A DNA stretch of 64,000 bases from Salinibacillus xinjiangensis. Lineage in GTDB: Bacteria > Bacillota > Bacilli > Bacillales > Alkalibacillaceae. The stretch covers positions 186,001 to 250,000 of the forward strand of contig NZ_WJNH01000003.1 in assembly GCF_009649735.1 (NCBI RefSeq), written 5' to 3'. The notes beneath the pieces were generated by a model. It saw only the letters and a program-made list of their open reading frames with translations, searched no databases and had not been told where the DNA came from. How positions within the stretch are numbered: the first letter of the stretch is position 1; every line of letters begins with the position of its first letter. Shown here piece after piece: positions 52,508 to 60,918 of the stretch. Position numbers and translations under genes: made by a program.

Positions 52508-54868
52508 ATGAATGAGGAATTAAGACAAAATGCCGACGGATGTTATGGGCAGGCTGAACAGAGGGCGAAGGATTATTTCCATTCCCTTTCTCAAAAACTC
52601 ACACAAAAGGACTATGTACCAGGACTGATTCATGATATTCAGACCTGGAAACAGGATCATTTACACCATTCCTTATTAAACCGGTTCACACGAGGGAAGA
52701 GCAATGCAAATTCTCGCGGCTATTATCACTATATCCAATGGCTGGATTACATCGGCAAACTTGATCAATATTTAGACCGGAGCATTTCCTATATTTTTAT
52801 GCGTGATTTGGGCAAAGATTTGAATTTCCCTGATACACAGCATAGAATTCAGAATGCAGTCAATGGTTTAAAAGATTATCTAAAACAAGCAGACCATCAG
52901 TCGGAGCTATTTAGCATGGCCGGTTTGTATCGATGGGCCCAAAAGGAAGGCGTGGAGTCTTCTTTGTTTTGGTTAATTGATAAACTAAAAACGGTGTCCA
53001 AGCAAATCCCTAAGGAAATGGATGCTGAAGAAGCCAAACGTAAGCTCATTAAGCTTATTGCTGGGGTCATCATGCACCAAATAGAGGAGTTGGGTAATCA
53101 AGTCTCGGCAGAAGAGCGTGCTCGAAAATTAGATATTGCCATAAGATTAGGCTATTCTTATGGTTTAACCTATCCGTTTATTGATGATTTACTGGATGCA
53201 AATATTTTATCTGATCAAGAGGAGGAAAGGTATTCTGATATAATACGGACAACGTTGGTTAGTGGCTCTGTACCAGATTTAGGTGAGTGGAAAGGTGAAA
53301 ATAAAGATCTGATGCAATTTGTACACGCAGAGCTGCGAGAGGCATTTACGTATATAAAAAAACACCAGCGACTGGAAACGAGAACTAGCTTTTTCGAGCA
53401 GGCATATGTATTTTTTCATTCACAGGAGGTGGATCGTGACAAGGATTTATCCTACGCTCATTACAGCAATGAAGAACTTTATATTCCAGTCATTATCAAA
53501 TCCTCTTCTTCACGATTAATCGTTCGCTCCGTTATAAGTGCCCCTGAGGATGAAGGCTTTGACCGTCGAACCTTTTATTATGGTATTTATAATCAACTGG
53601 CTGATGATTTTGCGGATATGTTTGATGACATGAAAGAAGGACGGGTCACGCCTTATACTTACTTTTTAAAATACCATGATCAACGCAAAGACTTGATCAA
53701 TCCCTTTGAATTGTATTGGACTGTCATTTTTAACTTAATCCATAACGTGTATGATTCAGATCCGAAGACCTGTGAAGTCATCTTGAATCGTGCTATTAAT
53801 GGGTTGAAAAGATTTAAAGAACGCATGGGCGTCCAAATGTACAATGAACTGATGAACCTATTTACAGCTAATATTTCGAAATTGAATAAATTCGTACAAA
53901 AGATGGTACGAAAAGCAGAGGATGTAGATTTCTTTGATAAATTACTACGAGATCATATCCTAACTGGTTTGAAAAATGAACGAATTGAGCGGCAGGAGTT
54001 TTTAGATACGATTGAAAATGTACGCGAGCAGATTAATGAGCTGTTATCAATTGCAAAAACCAATTCTGTCATGAGCGAGCCGATAAGTGAGGCGGCGAAT
54101 TACAGCTTAGAAGGTGGTGGGAAGAGGTTAAGACCGATCATCACATGGGTTATGGGGGTTCATGAGTATGGACTGGAGAAAACAGCCATCGCCCCTCTAC
54201 TAAAATCCTTAGAATATATGCATAACGCCTCCCTTATTTTCGATGATCTGCCTTCTCAGGATGATGCAGCGATACGGAGAGGTCGTCGAACCCTGCATGA
54301 AGTGTATAACACGGCTATCGCAGAATTAACAGGGCTGTTTTTAACCCAAAAAGCGGTTGAGGAACAGACAACTCTTGATGCGTTTGATGCGAAAACCGTG
54401 CTGAGCTTGATTCAGTATTCATCTAGAATCACAGCGGAAATGTGTAAGGGGCAGGCAATGGATTTAGGTTCCAAGGGGAAACCATTAACGCTTGAGCAGT
54501 TGAATATGATGTCTTATTACAAAACGGGGATGGCTTTCGAAGCTGCCTTGATTATGCCAGCCATACTTGCGCATGTAGAAGAAGATGAAATGAATGCTTT
54601 AAAAACATTTGCCTATCATGCGGGCATTGCTTTTCAGATTAAGGATGACTTGCTTGATGTCGAGGGCAATTTGATTATCTTAGGAAAGCCTGTTGGTCAG
54701 GATGAAGAAAATCAAAATACTACGTTTGTCTCCATTCTAGGTCGAGAAGGCGCAAGGAAAGCGATGTGGGAGCATTATTGTTTTGCTTCGGACGCGTTAG
54801 AAAGGATTCCGAAAAACACAGCTTTTATGAAGCATTTATTGGATTACTTAATTAATCGAGATCATTAG
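52508..54868 (+). CDS. Long polyprenyl synthetase with large N-terminal helical domain
   Basis: A 786-residue protein. The last 280 residues are a complete trans-prenyltransferase: GGGKRLRP (about 537), first Asp-rich motif FDDLPSQDD with RRGRR, KTGMAFEAA, and second motif FQIKDDLLDVEG. The residue five before the first DD is Ala rather than aromatic, which in this family favours C20 or longer products. The first 500 residues are all-helical and contain another DDLLD-like motif (YPFIDDLLDANI), so they may be a second class I isoprenoid fold. RBS AGAGG before ATG 52508; N-domain function unknown. Confidence 0.82.
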   Translation: MNEELRQNADGCYGQAEQRAKDYFHSLSQKLTQKDYVPGLIHDIQTWKQDHLHHSLLNRFTRGKSNANSRGYYHYIQWLDYIGKLDQYLDRSISYIFMRDLGKDLNFPDTQHRIQNAVNGLKDYLKQADHQSELFSMAGLYRWAQKEGVESSLFWLIDKLKTVSKQIPKEMDAEEAKRKLIKLIAGVIMHQIEELGNQVSAEERARKLDIAIRLGYSYGLTYPFIDDLLDANILSDQEEERYSDIIRTTLVSGSVPDLGEWKGENKDLMQFVHAELREAFTYIKKHQRLETRTSFFEQAYVFFHSQEVDRDKDLSYAHYSNEELYIPVIIKSSSSRLIVRSVISAPEDEGFDRRTFYYGIYNQLADDFADMFDDMKEGRVTPYTYFLKYHDQRKDLINPFELYWTVIFNLIHNVYDSDPKTCEVILNRAINGLKRFKERMGVQMYNELMNLFTANISKLNKFVQKMVRKAEDVDFFDKLLRDHILTGLKNERIERQEFLDTIENVREQINELLSIAKTNSVMSEPISEAANYSLEGGGKRLRPIITWVMGVHEYGLEKTAIAPLLKSLEYMHNASLIFDDLPSQDDAAIRRGRRTLHEVYNTAIAELTGLFLTQKAVEEQTTLDAFDAKTVLSLIQYSSRITAEMCKGQAMDLGSKGKPLTLEQLNMMSYYKTGMAFEAALIMPAILAHVEEDEMNALKTFAYHAGIAFQIKDDLLDVEGNLIILGKPVGQDEENQNTTFVSILGREGARKAMWEHYCFASDALERIPKNTAFMKHLLDYLINRDH

Positions 54869-55223
54869 GGACGGGGGGGAAAGGTCCCCTGTCCCCCGCC
54901 CTGTGAAGTGGTGAAGGGGAGGAGAACCCATACCAGTATGAAGGACCATATTATCTCAAAAAGCATATGAATGTCCGTGAGAGTCAGTATAAAGGCCAAA
55001 ACCATCTAAAATAGTGATGAAATTGTCCCTGAGAGTCATTTTGAAGGACACTACCTTTTAAACAAATGATGCAGCTGTCCTTGAGCGCGCCAATCTGCGT
55101 GAAAAAATCGGGTTATCAGGGACTTGGACCTGGGACAATGAACCTGTCCCTCCGACCCACTGATTTGATTATATTTGGAATTGTGCTATAATTCCATTAC
55201 TTAATCTCATAGTACAGAAGCCT
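54869..55223 (+). repeat. Intergenic GGGACA-type and tandem spacer repeats
   Basis: No gene. GGTCCCCTGTCCCCCGCC and, at 55129-55155, CCTGGGACAATGAACCTGTC form the GGGACA...TGTCCC motif that recurs at 57437-57474. Between them, GTCCGTGAGAGTCAG (54971) and GTCCCTGAGAGTCAT (55025) are short direct repeats spaced 54 bp apart. Function unknown. Confidence 0.55.
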
Positions 55224-55253
55224 TTGAATATAGAGAGAAATGAAGGTGAAAGT

Positions 55254-56201
55254 ATGAAAAATTATGTTGCGTACCTCATTACCATTCTAGGAGCAAGCTT
55301 TTGGGGGCTAACGGGGCTATTTGTGGAATCCTTGAACCAGCATGGTTTTACGGCATGGGAAATTGTGAGTATTCGGCTCACTAGTTCTAGTATTATATTA
55401 TTTTTATTTATGCTTCTATTTTCACGTAAGCATCTTCATATTAAATTAAAGCACATCCCGCATTTCATCGGCTTAGGGGTCGTAAGTATCGTAATATTCA
55501 ACTGGTGTTATTTCACCGTAATGGAGCAAACCTCGTTATCGATAGCCGTCGTCTTACTTTATACATCTCCAGTTTTTGTTGCCATCTTGTCCAAGTTTAT
55601 TTTTAATGAACGGATTACAAAAGGAAAAACCGTCTCATTGATCTGTACAGTTATTGGGTGTGCTCTGGTTATTCAATTAGTCCCACTAGGTAATATCTCC
55701 ATTCCTATGATCAGCATCTTCCTAGGATTATTATCTGCTTTTTTCTGTGCCCTTTATAGTATCATCGGAAAATTCATTAGCTGGCATTATAATTTCCTGA
55801 CCATCACAGCTTATGCTCTATTCATGGGGAGCTTGTTTATTTTCCCTACGAGTGGATTGTGGCAAAAGGTACATGCCTTCCAGACGGTGGATGTATGGGT
55901 AAATGTTCTGGGTATTGCCCTCATATCAACGATCCTTGCCTATACCTTATATACGTTTGGTTTGGCATACATTGAATCTAGTAAAGCAGCTATTTTAGGG
56001 GCTATGGAACCGATTGTTGCCGTTTTAGTCGGGGTCATTCTTTTTGGGGATTCCCTCGCTCTTTTACAGATCCTCGGCATTATTTTAGTTATATCCTCGG
56101 CTTTTATTACGGTATTCCATAAACGAAGAAAAATAAGAATTAAGGGTGGACGCTTCAATTGGCGGAAAGTTCTTTCTAGCCTCAAAAAAGTTGATCGTTA
56201 A
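55254..56201 (+). CDS. EamA/DMT-superfamily transporter
   Basis: A 315-residue protein with ten membrane helices in two EamA halves; EQTSLSIAVVLLYTSPVFVA and SSKAAILGAMEPIVAVLVGV are the conserved ends of each half. Start ATG 55254 behind GAAGGTGAAAG; an upstream TTG has no RBS. Substrate may be an amino acid or drug. Confidence 0.87.
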   Translation: MKNYVAYLITILGASFWGLTGLFVESLNQHGFTAWEIVSIRLTSSSIILFLFMLLFSRKHLHIKLKHIPHFIGLGVVSIVIFNWCYFTVMEQTSLSIAVVLLYTSPVFVAILSKFIFNERITKGKTVSLICTVIGCALVIQLVPLGNISIPMISIFLGLLSAFFCALYSIIGKFISWHYNFLTITAYALFMGSLFIFPTSGLWQKVHAFQTVDVWVNVLGIALISTILAYTLYTFGLAYIESSKAAILGAMEPIVAVLVGVILFGDSLALLQILGIILVISSAFITVFHKRRKIRIKGGRFNWRKVLSSLKKVDR

Positions 56202-56244
56202 TCAGGAATATTAACTTAGTATTATGACATGATGAAAGAGGTAT

Positions 56245-56466
56245 TTGAAATTGAAAGAATTTATGGGGACATTTTTAGCTTGTATCGTTATATGTTGGTT
56301 ATTTTCATTTTTCTTCCTCGGTCTAATTGTTGAAAACATTTGGGCCTTAATGATTTTGATTGCTTTCGTAATTGCAGTAATCATTACAGTTTTTATTAAA
56401 CAAGAAGCTAGAATGGAAGAGTTAGAGAGGAAAATGGAAGAGGTATTAAGTAACAAACAGGATTAA
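56245..56466 (+). CDS. Small membrane protein (73 aa)
   Basis: Two hydrophobic helices (about 8-27, 31-50) and a charged coiled-coil tail ARMEELERKMEEVLS. Start TTG 56245 or 56251 after AGAGGT. Similar in plan to the coiled-coil-tailed array proteins. Confidence 0.6.
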   Translation: MKLKEFMGTFLACIVICWLFSFFFLGLIVENIWALMILIAFVIAVIITVFIKQEARMEELERKMEEVLSNKQD

Positions 56467-56597
56467 AGAGCTCCTTGAAAGATCTAATCAGCCCAATAGA
56501 ATATAATGTAGGTTTAATAAGTTGGGGAATTATGGATATTGCACCAAAATACGACCCTTTTGATACTGAATTTTATTTAGTTTAGGGGGAGCTTAAT

Positions 56598-56860
56598 ATG
56601 AATGAATAGAAAAAGAATCTCTACTTCTACATGTCAATTGGGTATATTGGCTTCTTCTAATTGGATTGGCAACTCTGAAGTATTTAACAGTTTTCCGCGA
56701 CTCTCAAGGTTATGCCTTTTCATTATTCAGATTTCTTATGATCATCGGTTATATAAGGTATGTTGAAAAGAAATTAGAAATTAGTAGAAAAGTATTTATT
56801 ATAAGTAAGGTCATCCTAATAACTGTATTTTCATTGCTCACATTCTGGATATTTTTCTAA
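56598..56860 (+). pseudogene. Small membrane protein relic
   Basis: AGGGGGAG and ATG 56598, then TAG at codon 4, frame continuing KNLYFYMSIGYIGFF, then a frameshift near 56658 to LIGLATLKYLTVFRDSQGYA and two more helices ending WIFF at 56860. Broken twice. Confidence 0.6.
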
Positions 56861-56964
56861 TTAAAGGGACTTAAAAATTTATGACAATAAAACTAACAAA
56901 GTAACTAGGAAGATTTTATGTTTGGTTGGCTTATTGTTGGTTTTATTTTTTTCTATTAGTAGTT

Positions 56965-57070
56965 ATTGGAATATTATGTTAACATCTTGTTGTAACTATA
57001 TTTATTATGTTAACTAGTTAAAAGGGAGAATGTTCAATTCCTTTAACTAAAGATATTGGAATATTATGAT
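56965..57070 (+). repeat. Array spacer motif, three copies outside the main array
   Basis: TTATTGGAATATTATGTTAA at 56964, TATTATGTTAACTAGTT near 57003, and ATATTGGAATATTATGATAA at 57054. They match the spacer of the composites. 56861-56960 has no gene. Confidence 0.65.
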
Positions 57071-57134
57071 AAAAAGATTCAGTAGAAAACTGATTTACCT
57101 AGATTGACGGGTAAAACAAATGGGGAGTAAGAGA

Positions 57135-57344
57135 ATGAACTATCAAATAAAAACTGTGTTGGAGCATAACGAAAAATTTTCATCCTTTTTACACAATAAA
57201 ATAAAGGAATTTAATAATGAGCATTCCTACCATCATAAGGAAGCCCGGAAAACAGAATCTGTACAACCTATCAATGTTGTAGGTGAAATTAAAGACTACC
57301 CGCCTGGTAGTAGTTTTTATACAATGGTAAAATCATTAATTTAA
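57135..57344 (+). CDS. Small soluble protein of unknown function (69 aa)
   Basis: MNYQIKTVLEHNEKFSSFLH then EFNNEHSYHHKEA and PPGSSFYTMVKSLI. His-rich centre, no membrane segment. ATG 57135 behind GGGGAGTAAGAGA. Confidence 0.5.
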   Translation: MNYQIKTVLEHNEKFSSFLHNKIKEFNNEHSYHHKEARKTESVQPINVVGEIKDYPPGSSFYTMVKSLI

Positions 57345-57431
57345 TAAATATAATTAGATTATCTATTGGTGTTAGCTTGCAAAAAAGTGTAGGGAGCACT
57401 GAGCAATTGGAGCAGAAAACCATTTTTGTAA

Positions 57432-57596
57432 TCAATCAACTGGGACGATGTACCTGTCCCTCTGTCCCAGTTCTTGTTCGTGTTGGTTGTCGCTTATTAA
57501 ATTGATGATTAGGGTAAGTAGAATTTGAAAAACCATAATTGCTAAGATTGCTATACAAAGAGCTCTTGTTACTTTATATAGTAGTTTTTTCATCAT
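57432..57596 (-). CDS. Small membrane protein whose end is coded by a GGGACA repeat (54 aa)
   Basis: MMKKLLYKVTRALCIAILAI with a hydrophobic helix to LIINLIS, then QELGQRDRYIVPVD translated from the repeat at 57437-57474. Minus-strand GAGGTGG lies upstream. The original C-terminus was probably replaced when the repeat arrived. The remaining 57345-57431 shows no gene. Confidence 0.5.
   Translation of the reverse strand: MMKKLLYKVTRALCIAILAIMVFQILLTLIINLISDNQHEQELGQRDRYIVPVD
57437..57474 (+). repeat. GGGACA hairpin repeat
   Basis: AACTGGGAC ... GTCCCAGTT with inner TACCTGTCCC. Similar to 55129-55155. It can also act as terminator. Confidence 0.6.
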
Positions 57597-57669
57597 TTAC
57601 CACCTCATTCGTTAGTAGTTATGGCCATTATAACAGAAGTTTTTGATAAAACAGATAGGGAGAATGTCT

Positions 57670-58521
57670 ATGAAAATAGGACGGAAGATAGGTGAAGGTG
57701 CCAACGCAGAGGTGTTTGAATGGGAGAACGATGTAAAAGTAGTAAAATTGGCAAAATCAAATATCAATGAAACAGATTTACAGAGAGAATTTACGAATAA
57801 CCTTACGATGTGGAGTCTGGGTTTACCTGTTCCTCAGCCATATGAGCTTGTAGAGCTGGATCATCGTCTGGGTATCGTCTATGAACGCATTTATGGAAAA
57901 ACGTTAAGAGAACGCTTTTTTGAACATCTAATTCAAGCAACAAACACGAATCTAACTACATTTGACCTGAATGATGTACAGCTATCTGCTCATATCCTAG
58001 GAAAAGTTCATAACAACTCCCTATCTCATAATGAAATCCCCTCCCAACAAAGGGAATTTTTGAAAAAACAAATACTGAGCATAGATTATTTAACCAAGGA
58101 TGAAAAGAAAGATGTCCTTGATATTTTAAATGGTTTACCGCAAAAAAATAAAATCTGCCATGGAGATGCGAATCCGAACAATATAATTATCCGTAATGAA
58201 GAAGCTGTACTGATTGATTGGATGAACGCAACTAACGGTAATCCTGAAGCGGACTTAGCCGAATTTATCATTATGATCAGATACGCGGTTCTTCCAGCCA
58301 ATATCCCAACAAGTGCAGTGGAGCTATTTGATTTTATTAGAGAAAAAATAATTAAGGAATTTATGGAGGAATATACACGATTAACAGGGACTACATATGA
58401 AGAAGTTGATCCTTGGATTATTCCAATAGCGGCACGTAAGCTATCTTCAGATGGTATTGTTGAAGATGAAAAGCAAATATTACGAAATGAAATAAAACGG
58501 AAACTAAGGATGAGAAAATAA
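57670..58521 (+). CDS. APH-family phosphotransferase
   Basis: A 283-residue kinase-fold protein: GEGANAEVFEWENDVKVVKL (nucleotide loop and Lys), HGDANPNNIIIRNEEAVLID (catalytic loop), then WMNATNGNPEADLAE. The N-lobe is more like protein kinases than that of aminoglycoside kinases. ATG 57670 behind AGGGAGA; a longer frame lacks an RBS. Substrate unknown. Confidence 0.85.
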   Translation: MKIGRKIGEGANAEVFEWENDVKVVKLAKSNINETDLQREFTNNLTMWSLGLPVPQPYELVELDHRLGIVYERIYGKTLRERFFEHLIQATNTNLTTFDLNDVQLSAHILGKVHNNSLSHNEIPSQQREFLKKQILSIDYLTKDEKKDVLDILNGLPQKNKICHGDANPNNIIIRNEEAVLIDWMNATNGNPEADLAEFIIMIRYAVLPANIPTSAVELFDFIREKIIKEFMEEYTRLTGTTYEEVDPWIIPIAARKLSSDGIVEDEKQILRNEIKRKLRMRK

Positions 58522-58574
58522 ACTAATCTCTCATTTATTTTGTAATTTTTTTAAATAGGAAAGGTGTGTTTGGT

Positions 58575-58883
58575 TTGCTGAATATTGGTAGTCTTGTGCT
58601 TGGTTTACTCGCTTGGATTCTTCCATTTATGAATCTCTTTAGATATGAAAAACAAAAGCAAAAGAGATATTGGGTTGCCCTTTCTGTTATGAGCCTCGGT
58701 GCCTGTGCTCTTTCATTATGTTTTCAAATTTTCTATATTAATCATAAGGTAAAGGTCGAGGACTGGTCTGCACTTATGGATACAATGGGTGCAGTAGCTT
58801 TTTTCTCAGCAGTTCTTCTAGTTATTACCATTCTTTTAAATGGAGCTACTTTGTATGTATACCGGGACAGAACAACTAAGTAG
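58575..58883 (+). CDS. Three-helix membrane protein of unknown function
   Basis: A 102-residue protein with hydrophobic segments at about 5-20, 34-55 and 72-92. TTG 58575, 10 nt after AGGAAAGG, is favoured over GTG 58566, which is too close. 53 nt after the APH gene. Confidence 0.6.
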   Translation: MLNIGSLVLGLLAWILPFMNLFRYEKQKQKRYWVALSVMSLGACALSLCFQIFYINHKVKVEDWSALMDTMGAVAFFSAVLLVITILLNGATLYVYRDRTTK

Positions 58884-58973
58884 AAAAATCCGTTTCTATT
58901 GAAGCATGAGGAGTCAATCATTAGATAGATTGTTCATCCGTTTTTATAAGAGATTCGGTAGAGGGGGCAGAGT

Positions 58974-59873
58974 ATGTGTCTATCACATATAAAAGAGAAA
59001 ATCCCGTATCTGATAAATGCTGAGCAAATCTCTGAGCTTAATAAAGGTTTTTCACATGACCAGAAATATGTCATCGATCAACAATATCTATTACGGTTGT
59101 TTTCTAGTGAGAAGCAAGATAAAAGAAAAGAAGAATTTGAAACTATAAAGACATTATCAACTTATTCAAGTTTTGTGCCAGCAGGAATACAATTTGGAAC
59201 CTTGCATGACATCAATCGGTCTTATATGCTTCTTACCTATATTCCAGGGCAGGATGGGGAGGAGGCTTTAAAGGATTTGACGGAGAAGGAGCAATATACA
59301 GCTGGTTATTCGTCTGGACAAGAGCTTAAACATCTGCATCAATTAAAAGCTCCTCCAAATTATCCATCCTGGTTCTCGGTTAAGCAGAAAAAGAATGATC
59401 GATATTTAGCTGACTTCAAGGATCTTGATTTAGCAAAATCCATAAAGGAAACGATTATATCCTACATCCGAGAAAACGAGTTACTCATGAAAGGTCGCCC
59501 CAACAGATTTCAACACGATGATTTTCATCCCTCAAATCTTGTCATTCACAATAAACGTTTTTCAGGTATCATTGATTTTCAGAGGATGGACTGGGGAGAC
59601 CCTATTCATGATTTACAAAAGCTTGGGTTCTTTTCGAAGCAGGTTAGCATCGAGTTTACCAAAGGAATTATTGATGGGTATCACGAAGGAAAAAGGATAG
59701 ATGAATCCTTTTGGAGACTATACAATTTTTATAGTGCTGTACATATTGTACCTGCTCTAGTCTGGGGCAAGAGAATCAGTCAAAATCAATATACGTTTAT
59801 GTTAGAACGTTCTCTTGAAGTGATGGAAGATCATGACCAGTTTCGATGTGAGGTACCTAAGTGGTATAAATAG
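58974..59873 (+). CDS. APH-family phosphotransferase
   Basis: A 299-residue kinase: FSHDQKYVIDQQYLLRLFSS (N-lobe), RFQHDDFHPSNLVIHNKRFS (catalytic), IIDFQRMDWGDPIHDLQKLG (metal-binding). This layout matches Bacillus proteins annotated as kanamycin kinase-like. AGAGGGGGCAG precedes ATG 58974. Actual resistance is not shown. It lies 13 nt from the next gene. Confidence 0.86.
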   Translation: MCLSHIKEKIPYLINAEQISELNKGFSHDQKYVIDQQYLLRLFSSEKQDKRKEEFETIKTLSTYSSFVPAGIQFGTLHDINRSYMLLTYIPGQDGEEALKDLTEKEQYTAGYSSGQELKHLHQLKAPPNYPSWFSVKQKKNDRYLADFKDLDLAKSIKETIISYIRENELLMKGRPNRFQHDDFHPSNLVIHNKRFSGIIDFQRMDWGDPIHDLQKLGFFSKQVSIEFTKGIIDGYHEGKRIDESFWRLYNFYSAVHIVPALVWGKRISQNQYTFMLERSLEVMEDHDQFRCEVPKWYK

Positions 59874-59886
59874 GGGGAATAAAAAT

Positions 59887-60450
59887 TTGAATACATTATT
59901 AATTGATGTCCCATTACAGATAGAAACAGATAGACTTATTCTACGAGCTCCACACCAAAATGGAGACGGAAAAGTAGTGAACCGTGCAATAAGAGATTCT
60001 ATTGAGGAACTTAGAGCTTGGCTTCCATTTGCCCAAAAGGTACCTTCTGTAGAGCAAACAGAAGTCAATTTAAGGAAAGCGCACATTCGATTTTTACAAA
60101 GAGAAAGTTTCCGCTTTCTAATATTTCACAAGAACACCTCTGATTATATTGGCAGAGTTAGCTATGAGAGTGTTGATTGGGATATTCCAAAGTGTGAAAT
60201 TGGGTATTGGATTCATACTCTCTTTAGTGGCCAAGGCTATATGACAGAAGCAGTAGAGAAATTAATCAGTATTGCTTTGTATCATTTACAGTTCAATAGA
60301 CTTGAAATTCGGTGTGAATCTACTAACATAAAAAGTCGTTCAATTCCTGAAAAGCTTGGTTTTGAATTAGAAGGAATTTTAAAAAATGAGGATTTATCTG
60401 CAGATGGCAGCACGCTAACCGACACCTGTATTTACGGGATTACTAGGTAA
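59887..60450 (+). CDS. GNAT acetyltransferase, RimJ/RimL type
   Basis: A 187-residue enzyme: IETDRLILRAPHQNGDGKVV, GYWIHTLFSGQGYMTEAVEK (acetyl-CoA loop) and NIKSRSIPEKLGFELEGILK. Start TTG 59887 after TAGGGGGAA; the frame upstream overlaps the APH gene. Likely cotranscribed with it. Confidence 0.87.
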   Translation: MNTLLIDVPLQIETDRLILRAPHQNGDGKVVNRAIRDSIEELRAWLPFAQKVPSVEQTEVNLRKAHIRFLQRESFRFLIFHKNTSDYIGRVSYESVDWDIPKCEIGYWIHTLFSGQGYMTEAVEKLISIALYHLQFNRLEIRCESTNIKSRSIPEKLGFELEGILKNEDLSADGSTLTDTCIYGITR

Positions 60451-60560
60451 CTTTTCAAAAAATAAGTTAGGAGTATCCAAGATGTCTCATCATGTAGGTG
60501 TAAAATTACATTCGAGCGGATTCCTCTTTCTTATGTTCAAACCAAAAGGGAAAACAGGTA

Positions 60561-60592
60561 TTGACAGGAACCTTTGAAGGGGTCATATTATA
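60561..60592 (+). promoter_or_regulatory. Possible promoter of yhdT-panF
   Basis: TTGACA (60561-60566) and TATTAT about 19 bp downstream, 30-35 nt ahead of the YhdT start. Spacing is slightly long. The 60451-60560 stretch has no gene. Confidence 0.45.
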
Positions 60593-60624
60593 AGCTAATG
60601 TAGATTTTCATTGGAGTGATATAG

Positions 60625-60918
60625 GTGCAGGATGAGTCAAAAGAATTTAAAGAGGATCCGAGATTTAAAGTTTCCAATCGAGAAGCCATCATTGGTTGTG
60701 TGATTGCGGTTATTAATTTTATTTGGTGGTTTGGTTTTGCCTTTGGTATGGGTTCAAAGCCGGTTGAGGATTATACATATATTTTAGGTTTACCGGCGTG
60801 GTTCTTTTATAGTTGTGTAGTCGGATACATTGTCATCACGGTTGCTGTCATATTTGCAGTCAAGAAATGGTTCAAGGATATTCCCTTAGATGATGAGAAA
60901 GAGAGCGAAGAATCATGA
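60625..60918 (+). CDS. yhdT: YhdT family membrane protein
   Basis: A 97-residue two-helix protein (REAIIGCVIAVINFIWWFGF; WFFYSCVVGYIVITVAVIFA) of the YhdT/DUF997 family, usually coded before panF. GTG 60625 is 5 nt after GGAGTGAT. 4-nt overlap with panF. Probably assists the symporter. Confidence 0.85.
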   Translation: MQDESKEFKEDPRFKVSNREAIIGCVIAVINFIWWFGFAFGMGSKPVEDYTYILGLPAWFFYSCVVGYIVITVAVIFAVKKWFKDIPLDDEKESEES

